A stretch of 64,000 nt of DNA from Maribacter sedimenticola (lineage in GTDB: Bacteria > Bacteroidota > Bacteroidia > Flavobacteriales > Flavobacteriaceae), in the NCBI RefSeq assembly GCF_900188415.1, contig NZ_FZNV01000001.1, forward strand, positions 1,081,501-1,145,500. Reading direction: 5' to 3'. Both the position numbers and the translations under genes were made by a program. The notes under the pieces were generated by a model that searched no databases, was not told the DNA's origin, and worked only from the letters and a program-made list of their open reading frames with translations. Positions 8,990-18,787 of the stretch are shown here, one piece after another. How positions within the stretch are numbered: the stretch's first letter is position 1; the number at the start of each line of letters is the position of its first letter.

Positions 8990-10663
8990 ATGAAAGGTTA
9001 TGTAATAGGCTTGGATTATGGTTCAGATTCCGTTAGGGCCGTACTTATTAATTCAAGTAACGGAGAGGAGATTGCCTCTAAGGTCCATTGGTACAAAAGA
9101 TGGGCAGAACAGCAATATTGCAACCCATCTATCAATCAATTTAGGCAGCATCCTTTAGATCATATAGAAGGATTGGAAATCACTATAAAAGCCGTTGTTT
9201 CCCAAAGTAAGGTGAATCCAAGTGATGTAAAGGGTATTTGTATAGATACTACGGGCTCTTCACCGGTACCGGTAACCAAAGATGGTAAGCCATTGGCCTT
9301 GGTAGATGGTTTCACTGAAAACCCTAATGCGATGATGGTACTTTGGAAAGATCATACTGCTATTACAGAAGCAGAACGCATAAATGAACTTAGTGCTACA
9401 TGGGGCGGCGAGGACTTTACAAAATACGTTGGTGGTATTTATTCATCAGAATGGTTTTGGGCTAAAATTGCGCATGTGGTCAAGGAAGATAAGGGGGTTA
9501 AAAACCATGCCTATACCTGGATGGAACACTGTGATCTCATGACCTATTTGCTAATTGAGGACAAGAATTTGGCCACGTTCAAACGCAGTAGGTGTGCCGC
9601 AGGACATAAAGCCATGTGGCATGAAAGCTGGGGCGGACTTCCCCCTAAAGAATTTTTGGAACAATTAGACCCATATTTGGCAGATTTGAGAGACCGCCTA
9701 TATAATGAAACGTTTACCTCTGATCAGGTTGCAGGCCAATTAAGTAAAGAATGGGCAGATAAACTTGGTTTAACAACAGATACGATTATCGCAGTGGGCA
9801 CGTTCGATGCACATTCCGGAGCCGTTGGTGCTAAAATCAATGAACACGCCCTTGTACGCGTTATGGGTACATCCACCTGTGATATCATGGTGGCTACGGA
9901 CAAGGATATAGACGGTAAAACTATAAAAGGTATTTGTGGTCAGGTCAATGGTTCGGTGATACCGGGATTAGTAGGGTTAGAAGCCGGCCAGTCCGCTTTT
10001 GGCGATTTACTGGCTTGGTTTAAAGATGTATTGGATTGGCCAATTGATAATCTGGTAATGACATCTAATATTTTATCGGAACAGCAGAAAGCTGATTTGA
10101 AAAATGAAATTGAAAATGACTTCATTAGAAAATTATCCGACGCGGCCGAAGCTATTCCATTATCTGAAAGTATACCAACAGCATTAGATTGGATAAATGG
10201 TAGAAGAACGCCAGATGCAGACCAAAATCTTAAAAGTGCAATTTCAAATTTATCGTTAGGGAGTAAGGCGCCACATATATTTAAGGCATTGGTAAACGCT
10301 ATTTGTTTTGGTTCCAAAAAAATTGCCGACCGATTTAAAGAAGAAGGAGTTCAAATAGATTCGGTCATCGGAATTGGTGGGGTTGCCAGAAAATCACCCT
10401 ATATTATGCAAACCCTAGCAAATGTCATGAATATGCCTATAAAAGTAGCTGCCTCCGATCAAGCACCTGCTTTGGGTGCCGCTATTTATGCAGCGGTTGC
10501 ATCAGGAATCTATTCAAATGTGGTAGAAGCAAGTGCTCATATGGGGAGTGCTTTTGAAGCGGAATATTATCCACAAGAGGATACCATTGATGCCTTTGGC
10601 AATTTGATGGATTCGTATACTGAACTGGGAGAATTCATTGAATCATCCATAAAAAAAAAGTAG
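8990..10663 (+). CDS. araB: L-ribulokinase
   Basis: 557 residues from the ATG at 8990. A GTG two codons upstream (8984) is possible, but MKGYVIGLDYGSDSVRAV is the usual AraB N-terminus. It is a FGGY-family sugar kinase with the phosphate-binding DYGSDS loop at the start, VMGTSTCDIM in the middle and GIGGVARKSPYIMQ plus DQAPALGAAI near the C-terminus. It phosphorylates L-ribulose to L-ribulose 5-phosphate in the cytoplasm, the second step of arabinose catabolism. It is the first gene of a compact araB-araD-araA-galM-symporter operon; araD starts four bases after its stop. Confidence 0.95.
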   Translation: MKGYVIGLDYGSDSVRAVLINSSNGEEIASKVHWYKRWAEQQYCNPSINQFRQHPLDHIEGLEITIKAVVSQSKVNPSDVKGICIDTTGSSPVPVTKDGKPLALVDGFTENPNAMMVLWKDHTAITEAERINELSATWGGEDFTKYVGGIYSSEWFWAKIAHVVKEDKGVKNHAYTWMEHCDLMTYLLIEDKNLATFKRSRCAAGHKAMWHESWGGLPPKEFLEQLDPYLADLRDRLYNETFTSDQVAGQLSKEWADKLGLTTDTIIAVGTFDAHSGAVGAKINEHALVRVMGTSTCDIMVATDKDIDGKTIKGICGQVNGSVIPGLVGLEAGQSAFGDLLAWFKDVLDWPIDNLVMTSNILSEQQKADLKNEIENDFIRKLSDAAEAIPLSESIPTALDWINGRRTPDADQNLKSAISNLSLGSKAPHIFKALVNAICFGSKKIADRFKEEGVQIDSVIGIGGVARKSPYIMQTLANVMNMPIKVAASDQAPALGAAIYAAVASGIYSNVVEASAHMGSAFEAEYYPQEDTIDAFGNLMDSYTELGEFIESSIKKK

Positions 10664-10667
10664 CATT

Positions 10668-11369
10668 ATGAGTTCAAAATACAAAGCGTTAAAAGAGGAA
10701 TGTTTTGAAGCAAATATTGAGCTTAATGATTTAGGCTTGGTTATTTACACTTTTGGTAATGTTAGTGCTGTTGATAGAAATAATGGTGTTTTTGCAATTA
10801 AGCCGAGCGGAGTACCCTACGAAAAATTAAGACCGGAAGATATTGTAATCCTAGATTATGAGAATACTATTGTAGAGGGGAGTATGAGACCTTCATCGGA
10901 TACCAAGACCCATGCTTATTTATATAAAAATTGGAACCATATTGGTGGTATAGCCCATACGCATGCCACATATTCGGTTGCTTGGGCACAGGCACAACAA
11001 GATATTCCCATATTTGGTACCACACATGCGGATCATTTAACCGTTGATATACCTTGTGCAAAACCTATGAACGACCAGCTTATAGCAGGCAATTATGAAC
11101 ATAATACAGGTATACAGATTATAGATTGTTTTAAGGAAAGAAATCTATCGCCCAACGAGGTAGAAATGATTCTTATTGGAAACCATGGTCCGTTTGCATG
11201 GGGAACATCCGCGGCCAAAGCGGTATATAATAGCAAGGTATTGGAAACTGTTGCGCAAATGGCCTACCTGACCCTTCAAATCAATCCTAACGCACCTCGC
11301 CTTAAAGAGGCATTGATCAAGAAACACTACGAACGTAAACATGGTAAAAATGCCTATTACGGTCAATAA
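10668..11369 (+). CDS. araD: L-ribulose-5-phosphate 4-epimerase
   Basis: 233 residues, full length for the class II aldolase/AraD family. Zinc ligands are His97 and His99 in AHTHATYSVAW, with a further histidine in IGNHGPFAWG; Asp78 in SSDTKTH matches the catalytic aspartate region. The phosphate/substrate loop GNVSAVD and KPSGVPY are present. It interconverts L-ribulose 5-phosphate and D-xylulose 5-phosphate, feeding the pentose phosphate pathway. It lies four bases after araB and 24 bases before araA. Confidence 0.95.
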   Translation: MSSKYKALKEECFEANIELNDLGLVIYTFGNVSAVDRNNGVFAIKPSGVPYEKLRPEDIVILDYENTIVEGSMRPSSDTKTHAYLYKNWNHIGGIAHTHATYSVAWAQAQQDIPIFGTTHADHLTVDIPCAKPMNDQLIAGNYEHNTGIQIIDCFKERNLSPNEVEMILIGNHGPFAWGTSAAKAVYNSKVLETVAQMAYLTLQINPNAPRLKEALIKKHYERKHGKNAYYGQ

Positions 11370-11393
11370 CTATAACACTTTATAAAAATTATT

Positions 11394-12893
11394 ATGCTTA
11401 ACAAGGAAATATGGTTTGTTACGGGCAGCCAAGATTTATATGGGGAAGATACGCTTAGACAAGTAGCTGAAGATTCCCAAAAAATTGTGGAAGGCTTTAA
11501 TGCTTCGGGCAAAATACCGGTAAAAATTATTTATAAACCAACGGTAAAATCTCCAATGGAGATAACGGATATCTGTCTTAAGGCAAGTTCCACTAAAAAT
11601 TGTATCGGTATCATTACTTGGATGCATACATTTTCCCCGGCGAAAATGTGGATCAAAGGTTTAAGCGTATTGAATAAACCCTTATGTCATTTGCATACAC
11701 AGTTCAATGCTGAAGTACCATGGGAAACCATAGATATGGACTTTATGAACCTGAACCAATCCGCTCATGGTGACCGTGAGTTTGGCCATATGATGACCCG
11801 TATGCGCAAGAATAGAAAAATTATTGTTGGTCATTGGCAAGAAGATAGAATACAAAAGAAATTGGGCAATTGGGCACGTGTAGCCATGGGATGGGATGAG
11901 TTTCAAAACCTGAACGTTGCGCGTATTGGTGATAATATGAGAGAGGTTTCCGTGACCGATGGTGACAAGGTCGAAGCACAGTTACGTTTTGGTTTTTCTG
12001 TCAATGGCTATGATTCTTCTGATGTAGTTAAACATATGAATACACTTACCCAAGATGAGGTAGATGCTTTAGTGAAAGTATATGAAGAGAGTTATGAGTT
12101 AAGTGATAAATTAAAAGCGGGAGGAACTCAAAGACAATCATTAATCGATGCCGCCAAAATAGAATTGGGCCTTCGTAAATTTTTGGATGAAGGTGGCTTT
12201 AAAGCGTTTACAGATACCTTTGAAAATCTTGGGGAGCTAAAACAATTACCAGGTATTGCTACGCAACGTCTCATGGCAGATGGTTATGGTTTTGGTGGAG
12301 AAGGGGATTGGAAAACATCGGCATTGCTAAGGGCCTTGAAAGTAATGGCCAGCGGTTTGGTGGGCGGTACTTCTTTTATGGAAGACTATACGTATCATTT
12401 TACTCCACAAAAGGCATATGTCATGGGTTCCCATATGTTGGAAATTTGTCCTTCTATCGCAGATGCCAGACCCTCTTGCGAAATACATCCGTTGGGAATA
12501 GGAGGTAAGGAAGACCCCGTTCGTTTGGTGTTTAATTCCCCTGCCGGTCCGGCCATTAATGTTTCCTTGGTAGATTTAGGTAACAGGTTCCGTCTTGTGG
12601 TCAATGAAGTTGATGCTGTGGAACCCATGGGGAAATTGCCTAATTTGCCTGTGGCAAGGGTATTATGGGATGCAAATCCAAATCTGGAAATTGCAGCAAC
12701 GGCATGGATACTTGCTGGTGGGGCCCATCATACAGTTTATAGCCAGGCTTTGACCACGGAATTTATGGAGGATTTTGCAGATATGGCAGGGATAGAATTA
12801 GTGGTGATAGATAAAAACACAACAATTAGGGAATTTAAAAATCAACTTAATGCCAATGAGGCATATTATCATTTATTTAAAAACAACCTATGA
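11394..12893 (+). CDS. araA: L-arabinose isomerase
   Basis: 499 residues, the normal length. The metal-binding set seen in AraA enzymes is present: a Glu in [10 protein letters not shown], a Glu in [12 protein letters not shown], a His in [14 protein letters not shown] and a His in GGAHHTVYS. The N-terminus [14 protein letters not shown] is diagnostic. It converts L-arabinose to L-ribulose in the cytoplasm with Mn2+ or a similar metal, the first step of the pathway encoded here. The gene order B-D-A differs from the A-B-D or B-A-D orders of the well-studied models. Confidence 0.97.
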   Translation: MLNKEIWFVTGSQDLYGEDTLRQVAEDSQKIVEGFNASGKIPVKIIYKPTVKSPMEITDICLKASSTKNCIGIITWMHTFSPAKMWIKGLSVLNKPLCHLHTQFNAEVPWETIDMDFMNLNQSAHGDREFGHMMTRMRKNRKIIVGHWQEDRIQKKLGNWARVAMGWDEFQNLNVARIGDNMREVSVTDGDKVEAQLRFGFSVNGYDSSDVVKHMNTLTQDEVDALVKVYEESYELSDKLKAGGTQRQSLIDAAKIELGLRKFLDEGGFKAFTDTFENLGELKQLPGIATQRLMADGYGFGGEGDWKTSALLRALKVMASGLVGGTSFMEDYTYHFTPQKAYVMGSHMLEICPSIADARPSCEIHPLGIGGKEDPVRLVFNSPAGPAINVSLVDLGNRFRLVVNEVDAVEPMGKLPNLPVARVLWDANPNLEIAATAWILAGGAHHTVYSQALTTEFMEDFADMAGIELVVIDKNTTIREFKNQLNANEAYYHLFKNNL

Positions 12894-12906
12894 CAAACCA
12901 TATATT

Positions 12907-14094
12907 ATGAGACCAATTATTAAAATAAGTTATTTATTTGTGCTGATTAGCATAATTGTGTGTAACGTTAACTGTAAAGAAAAAACAATGAAGACCGATC
13001 ATAAAAATGACGATGAAACAACTTCGAATCCTATTACCATTTCTAAGGCAGATTACGGTGTTACAAAAATTGGTGATGAAGTAGAGGAATTTACGCTCTC
13101 CAATAAAGAGGGTATTGAGGTTGCTATCATTACCTATGGTGGCCGTATTACTTCCATAAAAGCTGCGGATAAGGAAGGCCGTAAGGAGAATGTGGTCTTG
13201 GGTTTCGACAATTTGGCGCAATATGAAGAGAACAACCCCTTTTTTGGTGCCTTGATCGGGCGTTATGGCAACCGTATTGCAAAAGGCAAGTTTAGTCTCA
13301 ATGATACCGAATATACTTTGGCCAAAAATAATGGCGAGAATAATTTGCATGGAGGACTGGTAGGTTTTGACAAAGTGGTGTGGACAGTGGAAGGTACCCA
13401 GGTCAATGAGTCTTCAGCTTCCTTGAAACTTAGTTATTTGAGCAAGGATATGGAAGAAGGCTTTCCGGGGAATGTAAATACAACGGTTACCTATACGTTA
13501 AATGCTGACAATAGTTTGGATGTGTTGTATGAAGCCACCACGGACAAGACGACCATAGTAAACCTTACACAGCATTCTTATTTTAATCTTTCGGGCGATT
13601 TTTCACAGCTTATTCTTGATCATGAAGTAGAGATAGATGCCGATCAATTTGTACCTGTGGATGGGTCGCTGATCCCAACAGGGAAATTGGCATCTGTAGA
13701 TGGAACGCCTTTTGATTTTAGAACGGCCAAATTGGTTAGTGAGGGTATCAATGCAGAAAACGAACAAATTGCCCTGGGTGGTGGTTATGACCATTGTTGG
13801 GCATTGAATAATGTGGATAAAGGGTATCGTTCCGTAGCAACTGCGCACCATCCGGAAACCGGGAGAACCATAGAAGTGTTAACCGACCAACCGGGAATGC
13901 AGTTTTACTCGGGTAACTTTCTGGACGGAACATTGCCAAGCCCAGATGGGGGTACCTATGCTAAAAGAAGCGGTTTCTGTTTAGAGACACAGCACTATCC
14001 GGATTCGCCCAATCAACCTAACTTTCCTGCCGTAACTTTAACACCGGACGATAAATATAAAACCAAGACCACATTTAAATTTTATACTAAATAA
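12907..14094 (+). CDS. galM: Exported (lipoprotein) aldose 1-epimerase
   Basis: 395 residues from the ATG at 12907. The open frame extends back to 12850 inside araA, but only the internal start gives a lipoprotein signal (IIVCNVNC). The mutarotase fold is supported by GRYGNRIAKGKF, the His in NNLHGG, the His in TQHSYFNLSGD, YDHCW, and the catalytic Glu in FCLETQHYPDSP. It interconverts alpha and beta anomers of free sugars. Here export would speed anomer conversion of arabinose released by GH43/GH51 before uptake by the adjacent symporter (inference). It is 13 bases after araA and 8 bases before the symporter. Confidence 0.92.
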   Translation: MRPIIKISYLFVLISIIVCNVNCKEKTMKTDHKNDDETTSNPITISKADYGVTKIGDEVEEFTLSNKEGIEVAIITYGGRITSIKAADKEGRKENVVLGFDNLAQYEENNPFFGALIGRYGNRIAKGKFSLNDTEYTLAKNNGENNLHGGLVGFDKVVWTVEGTQVNESSASLKLSYLSKDMEEGFPGNVNTTVTYTLNADNSLDVLYEATTDKTTIVNLTQHSYFNLSGDFSQLILDHEVEIDADQFVPVDGSLIPTGKLASVDGTPFDFRTAKLVSEGINAENEQIALGGGYDHCWALNNVDKGYRSVATAHHPETGRTIEVLTDQPGMQFYSGNFLDGTLPSPDGGTYAKRSGFCLETQHYPDSPNQPNFPAVTLTPDDKYKTKTTFKFYTK

Positions 14095-14102
14095 CCATTA
14101 CC

Positions 14103-15722
14103 ATGCAACAATTAGACAATTTTGACTGGATCAGTATATCCCTATACTTTCTGTTACTCGTTGGGGTAGCGGTATGGGTCATCAGAAAAAAGGAAAACAA
14201 TACCGAAGATTATTTTCTGGCCGGTAGAAATGTGGGCTGGTTTGTGGTCGGTGCCTCAATCTTTGCATCCAATATTGGATCTGAACATGTTGTAGGCCTG
14301 GCCGGTACCGGAGCAAGTAACAAGTTACCCTTATTGATTTATGAGATTCACGCGTGGGTAGTTTTAATGTTGGGCTGGATATTTCTCCCTTTCTATGCAC
14401 GAAGCGGCGTATTTACCATGCCTGAATTTTTGGAAAAACGTTTTGACGCCCGATCAAGATGGGTTTTGTCCATATTTTCCATTGTTGCCTATGTGCTGAC
14501 CAAAATATCCGTAACCATTTATGCTGGTGGGGTAGTAGTTTCCGCTTTGTTGGGAATAGATTTTTGGACCGGTGCTATTGCCACAGTGGTCCTTACCGGT
14601 GTCTACACCGTTTTAGGAGGTATGAGAGCCGTGGTCTATACAGAGACATTACAGGCCATTTTATTGGTCGTGGGTGCCGCAGTATTGACATTCATAGGCT
14701 TGGATAAAGTTGGTGGATGGGGTAGTATGGTAGACACCTTGGGGCCGGAATATTTTAATATGTGGAGACCTGCAACCGATCCAGATTTTCCTTGGCCATC
14801 ATTGTTCATTACCAGTACAATTGTAGGTATTTGGTATTGGTGTACGGACCAATATATCGTGCAAAGGACATTAACGGCAAAAAACATTAAAGAAGGCCGT
14901 AGGGGAACCATTTTTGGCGCATTGTTAAAACTTTTGCCCGTGTTCCTGTTCTTGATTCCTGGAGTGATCGCCTTAACTTTAAAAATGCGTGGGGAATTGC
15001 ATTGGGAAAGTGCAGATGAAGCCTTTCCTGTATTAATGAGTAATTTGTTGCCATCTGGATTACGTGGGCTGGTAGCAGCCGGACTTTTGGCAGCTTTAAT
15101 GAGTTCCCTGGCTTCTGTTTTTAATTCATGTTCTACCTTGTTTACGGTAGACGTATACAAAAAGTTACGGCCCAATGCACCGGAAAAAAAGTTGGTAAGA
15201 ACAGGCCAGATCGCAACGGTATTTGTAGTGATCATTGGAATTATCTGGATACCTATCATGGCCAATATATCTGGCGTACTTTATGAATATTTACAAAGTG
15301 TACAATCCTATATTGCGCCTCCTATTACTGCAGTATTTTTATTAGGGATATTCTATAAGAGAATCAATGCTACAGGTGCTTTTTCTACACTGGTAATGGG
15401 TATTGTGGTCGCCTTTTGTAGAATTGCGCTTGAGTTGGTCAAAGGCAATTTGGATCCAGATGGAATCTTGTTCTATCTAGGGGATATGAATTTCCTAAGC
15501 TTTGGGGCATGGTTCTTTTTGTTCTGTTTAATATTTATGGTTGTGGTTAGTCTTTTGACCGAAGTTCCTGATAAGGAACAAATTGTTAACCTCACATTTG
15601 GCACGATAACCGAGGAGGAAAAAAATAAGAACAAAAGCAGTTATAATTGGGTAGACATTACCGTTTCCATTATCATTGTCCTTATCGTAATAGGTATTAT
15701 GATATTCTTTAACGGGAAATAA
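14103..15722 (+). CDS. Sodium/solute symporter (SSS family), probable arabinose importer
   Basis: 539 residues with 13-14 predicted membrane spans. The N-terminus has EDYFLAGRNVGWFVVGASIF and NIGSEHVVGLAGTG, hallmark SSS segments. WYWCTDQYIVQRTL and GLVAAGLLAALMSSLASVFNS correspond to conserved transmembrane helices of the SGLT-like group. It couples Na+ entry to sugar uptake across the inner membrane. L-arabinose as substrate is inferred from its place as last gene of the araBDA-galM operon. A strong terminator follows 24 bases after its stop. Confidence 0.9.
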   Translation: MQQLDNFDWISISLYFLLLVGVAVWVIRKKENNTEDYFLAGRNVGWFVVGASIFASNIGSEHVVGLAGTGASNKLPLLIYEIHAWVVLMLGWIFLPFYARSGVFTMPEFLEKRFDARSRWVLSIFSIVAYVLTKISVTIYAGGVVVSALLGIDFWTGAIATVVLTGVYTVLGGMRAVVYTETLQAILLVVGAAVLTFIGLDKVGGWGSMVDTLGPEYFNMWRPATDPDFPWPSLFITSTIVGIWYWCTDQYIVQRTLTAKNIKEGRRGTIFGALLKLLPVFLFLIPGVIALTLKMRGELHWESADEAFPVLMSNLLPSGLRGLVAAGLLAALMSSLASVFNSCSTLFTVDVYKKLRPNAPEKKLVRTGQIATVFVVIIGIIWIPIMANISGVLYEYLQSVQSYIAPPITAVFLLGIFYKRINATGAFSTLVMGIVVAFCRIALELVKGNLDPDGILFYLGDMNFLSFGAWFFLFCLIFMVVVSLLTEVPDKEQIVNLTFGTITEEEKNKNKSSYNWVDITVSIIIVLIVIGIMIFFNGK

Positions 15723-15746
15723 CTTTTTTCCTATCAATTTCTAGAT

Positions 15747-15786
15747 TGACAGTAACCCATAAAAGGTGGTTACTGTCATTTTTTTG
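15747..15786 (+). terminator. Rho-independent terminator of the araBDA-galM-symporter operon
   Basis: An 11-bp perfect stem, TGACAGTAACC (15747-15757) with GGTTACTGTCA (15768-15778), is followed by seven T. It is one of the strongest terminators in the window and marks the 3' end of the arabinose operon. Confidence 0.9.
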
Positions 15787-15875
15787 TTAACCTACAACGT
15801 GTGCTACAAATTTTTGTATTTGGGACAAGTAATCAATTTAATAGGGTATACTTTTAATAGATAAAATGTAGACTC

Positions 15876-16694
15876 ATGCAAAAACCAAATAAAAGATTAG
15901 AGGGGCAAACCTGTATCGTCACCGGATCTAGTGATGGTATTGGAGAAGCGGTAGCCAAGGCTATGGCCCAAGAAGGAGCAAATATCGTAATCAATTACCA
16001 TAGCAGTAGGGAAGAAGCGGAAGAAGTCGCTCACTGGATTACCCAAAATAGCTTGTCCGGCAACGCTATAGTGATAAAATGCGATGTCAGTAAAGAAGAA
16101 GAGGTGCAATCAATGTTCAAGAAAACCATAGCCGAATATGGAACGGTTGATGTCTGTGTGGCAAATGCCGGTCTGCAGTTAGACCATCCGCTGCATGAAA
16201 TGCCTTTAAAGGATTGGCAACGCGTTATTGACGTAAACCTAACGGGTCAGTTTCTCTGTGCCAAGGAAGCCATTATTGAATTTAAAAGAAGGGGAATGCG
16301 TCCGGAAATTTCGAAATCCCTAGGTAAAATTATTCATATGAGTTCGGTACATGAGGTTATACCTTGGGCCGGTCATGCTAACTATGCAGCTTCTAAGGGA
16401 GGTTTGGTCATGTTGATGCAAACTATCTGCCAGGAATACGGACCGGATAAAATCAGATGCAATTCTATAGCACCGGGAGCAATTAAAACGGATATCAATA
16501 AAGATGTTTGGAGTACCAAGGAAGGTAGGGAGGGCATGCTAAAATTAATACCCTACAAACAAATTGGTGTACCGGACGATATTGGAAGTGTTGCCAGCTG
16601 GTTGGCCTCTGATGAATCTGAATATATCAATGGGACTACCATTTTCGTAGATGGTGGTATGACCTGTTACCCAGGCTTTACCGCAAACGGATAA
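15876..16694 (+). CDS. Short-chain dehydrogenase/reductase, glucose-1-dehydrogenase-like
   Basis: 272 residues of classical SDR type. The NAD(P) loop TGSSDGIGEAVAKA is at about 16-29, CVANAGLQ follows, and the catalytic set is Ser in HMSSVHE, Tyr and Lys in NYAASKGG. The C-terminus YINGTTIFVDGG is the usual SDR end. Sequence style resembles glucose/ribitol dehydrogenases that oxidise free aldoses; the real substrate is unknown. It is transcribed separately from the arabinose operon (terminator upstream) and ends in a bidirectional terminator. A role with arabinose or another released sugar is possible but rests only on position. Confidence 0.85.
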   Translation: MQKPNKRLEGQTCIVTGSSDGIGEAVAKAMAQEGANIVINYHSSREEAEEVAHWITQNSLSGNAIVIKCDVSKEEEVQSMFKKTIAEYGTVDVCVANAGLQLDHPLHEMPLKDWQRVIDVNLTGQFLCAKEAIIEFKRRGMRPEISKSLGKIIHMSSVHEVIPWAGHANYAASKGGLVMLMQTICQEYGPDKIRCNSIAPGAIKTDINKDVWSTKEGREGMLKLIPYKQIGVPDDIGSVASWLASDESEYINGTTIFVDGGMTCYPGFTANG

Positions 16695-16695
16695 T

Positions 16696-16725
16696 AAAAA
16701 AAGCCGCCCAATTGGGCGGCTTTAC
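16696..16725. terminator. Bidirectional terminator between convergent SDR and SYLF genes
   Basis: A perfect palindrome at 16701-16722 (arms AAGCCGCCCAA and TTGGGCGGCTT) has an A-run on its left and TTTACTT on its right. It can end transcription from both sides, the plus-strand SDR and the minus-strand SYLF gene. Confidence 0.85.
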
Positions 16726-16746
16726 TTCAAATGATAAAAATCGAAA

Positions 16747-17283
16747 TTACTTCATTATAGGAGTAAAATCAAACTTTTGTCCACCAACTGAAGCATCGGC
16801 CATTAAACCAGCTTTAGGTAGGGCAAAAACGGCAACACCATCTTTATACTTTGCATTTAAGGCTACTCCGGACTTTAGGGCAACGGCAGACGCTTCTGCA
16901 GAAAATTCAAAATCCCCTTCCTTAAATTCTGCCAAGTCCTCAGCAGTTTCAAAAAAGATGACTTCTGTAATAGCTTGTCCACCTGCTTGTAAGCCAACAC
17001 TTAATTTTTTCAAATCTGCCATTCCTATAATGTCTCCATTCTCATAAACCACACCATTTCCAGAGGCTCCACCAATAATAAGGCCTCCTTTACCTACATT
17101 AGGAAAAATGACATACCCTGCGGAACTGGTAAAAAATTGATCTAGGCCTACTTCCATGGTCATTAGCTTGTCCTTGGCATCATTGGCGTCTGCGATGATT
17201 TTTTGGTCCTTATCATTTTGAGCATGTAAACCAATAGCCAAAAATAATAATAGACTACTTGTTATTGTTTTTAATGTTTTCAT
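16747..17283 (-). CDS. SYLF (YSC84-type) lipid-binding domain protein, secreted
   Basis: 178 residues with a signal peptide (about 1-21, ending GLHAQ). The SYLF/YSC84 domain is seen as AGYVIFPNVGKGGLIIGGASG, GVVYENGDIIG, GLQAGGQA and a repetitive C-terminal block with AEASAVALKSGVA and GVAVFALPKAGLMADASVGG. The family binds phosphoinositides or membranes in eukaryotes; in bacteria these periplasmic proteins are of unknown role. It is a single gene on the minus strand. Confidence 0.85.
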   Translation of the reverse strand: MKTLKTITSSLLLFLAIGLHAQNDKDQKIIADANDAKDKLMTMEVGLDQFFTSSAGYVIFPNVGKGGLIIGGASGNGVVYENGDIIGMADLKKLSVGLQAGGQAITEVIFFETAEDLAEFKEGDFEFSAEASAVALKSGVALNAKYKDGVAVFALPKAGLMADASVGGQKFDFTPIMK

Positions 17284-17550
17284 GTGTTCTATCTTTTATA
17301 ATTATACATTCATTTTACAAATTCAAAAGTATAGCCTGTTTCACTCATTTATTGACGTTTTTCCAACGATATTTAATGGTATTCATTAGAAGTTTTTTTA
17401 ACTGTTAAATCTCTTATAATATTAACATTTCACTTAACATTATTTTAAAACGTATGCTCAAATAATTAAAACTGGTAAGCCTCAATTTTCTTAAAAATTT
17501 GTTAATTAAAATTAAAATTTCTAAATTACTTACTCTAATAAGAAAGTATT
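17284..17550. other. AT-rich intergenic region
   Basis: Holds the upstream region of the minus-strand SYLF gene and leads into the small plus-strand ORF. I see no RNA gene, repeat or convincing promoter box. Confidence 0.5.
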
Positions 17551-17739
17551 ATGTGCAATAAGGAGAGATGTATTGATTCCAAAATGATAGCCAATGGCAT
17601 AGTATTAATGGCAATTATACTATCCGCATTATTTTATTATAATAATGCTGCGGAAATTGAACAAGAAGTTACTGAAGTAATTTTCTCTTCCTTAAATGAC
17701 GGCAATAATAGCTTAGCCGAACAGGGATATAGGAAATAA
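17551..17739 (+). CDS. Small single-span membrane protein, unknown
   Basis: 62 residues starting at an ATG, with one hydrophobic segment (about 13-31, MIANGIVLMAIILSALFYY) and a polar, acidic C-terminus. I do not recognise it. Support is that it is followed within 30 bases by a strong terminator on the same strand, which no other plus-strand gene would need. There is no recognised promoter box. It could also be a chance ORF. Confidence 0.4.
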   Translation: MCNKERCIDSKMIANGIVLMAIILSALFYYNNAAEIEQEVTEVIFSSLNDGNNSLAEQGYRK

Positions 17740-17767
17740 TAGAATAAATACTGACCATTTACCCTTA

Positions 17768-17800
17768 ACTACCGATGATTTATTATCGGTAGTTTTTTTG
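17768..17800 (+). terminator. Rho-independent terminator
   Basis: Nine-base arms ACTACCGAT (17768-17776) and ATCGGTAGT (17785-17793) are followed by TTTTTTTG. It lies 30 bases after the small ORF at 17551-17739. Confidence 0.85.
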
Positions 17801-17803
17801 TTC

Positions 17804-18637
17804 TCAGGTTTTTCTGCCGACAATAACATTGGCCACCAAGGCCGTAACGATCATAAGTATACCTACACAACTCCATAAGGTATAGACATCGCCAAACCAA
17901 GTTACACCGATCAAAATGGTAAAAATGACTTCAATATATTTTAATGGGGCTACCATATTGGTCTTTGCAATTTGGAAAGCTTTGGTCATGAATACTTGTC
18001 CAAAAAACCCAAATAGTCCTAAGCTCAACAAGCGTATCCAATTTAACCCTATTGGTAAAATCCAATCTTTTATAGAAAGTAATCCCCCTACTACGGTTGC
18101 AATGAACATGAAGTAGTTTACAATTACCAATGGATGGTCACTATTTCCAATTTTACGTATCAAAACATACACCAAACCACTAAATACCGAGGCCGATAAG
18201 ACCAATACTAGGCCGGTAGAATTTAATTCCTTATCAAAACCTTTCAAAACCAAAACACCGCTAAAGGCAAGTAAAAACAAGAACCATTGCACATTTTTTA
18301 ATTTCTCCCCTAAAAGAAAAACAGCGATTATAGCTGCATATATTGGGGCCATATACCGTAAAGAAACCGCAGTACCAGCAGGTAGATATTGTAATGACAT
18401 GAAAAAGAGGCTCATAGCGGTAAGACCGGCTAAAGCTCTCATAACCATTAATTTTCGTTTATTTCCCAAGATGGGGATTCCCATTACCAAAATGTAGGAA
18501 GTGCCTAATACCAATGAGCCTACCGCTCTAAAAAAAACAATTTCAAAAGTTGGGAAATCACTAAGATACTTTACGAACGAATTCATTAAACTAAATGAAA
18601 AGGTACTAATGATCATGTAAAATATTGCTTTCCTCAA
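17804..18637 (-). CDS. EamA/DMT-family (RhaT-like) membrane transporter
   Basis: 277 residues, almost wholly hydrophobic, with ten predicted spans in two five-span EamA repeats. Typical elements are SFSLMNSFVKYL in span 1, FFRAVGSLVLG, YLPAGTAVSLRYMAPIY, LLGEKL after the fourth span and the second-repeat equivalent APLKYIEVIFTILIG. The family exports or exchanges metabolites such as amino acids or nucleotide precursors; substrate cannot be read from the sequence. It stands alone on the minus strand. Confidence 0.85.
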   Translation of the reverse strand: MRKAIFYMIISTFSFSLMNSFVKYLSDFPTFEIVFFRAVGSLVLGTSYILVMGIPILGNKRKLMVMRALAGLTAMSLFFMSLQYLPAGTAVSLRYMAPIYAAIIAVFLLGEKLKNVQWFLFLLAFSGVLVLKGFDKELNSTGLVLVLSASVFSGLVYVLIRKIGNSDHPLVIVNYFMFIATVVGGLLSIKDWILPIGLNWIRLLSLGLFGFFGQVFMTKAFQIAKTNMVAPLKYIEVIFTILIGVTWFGDVYTLWSCVGILMIVTALVANVIVGRKT

Positions 18638-18787
18638 ACCTTGTATTTAATACGATAGAATTTCTGCTTGAGGGCAAAACTATATTTAAAAGCTTACAAA
18701 ACGGTTGTTTTTTTGTGTTGTTTGCAACTTACGGGAATTTATGTACGGGTAATCACGATATTAAACGTCATAGACCATATAGAATAT

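Noticed and set aside
16712..17047. Plus-strand ORF of 111 codons
   Set aside because: It is the antisense shadow of the SYLF-domain gene, which has a signal peptide and family motifs.
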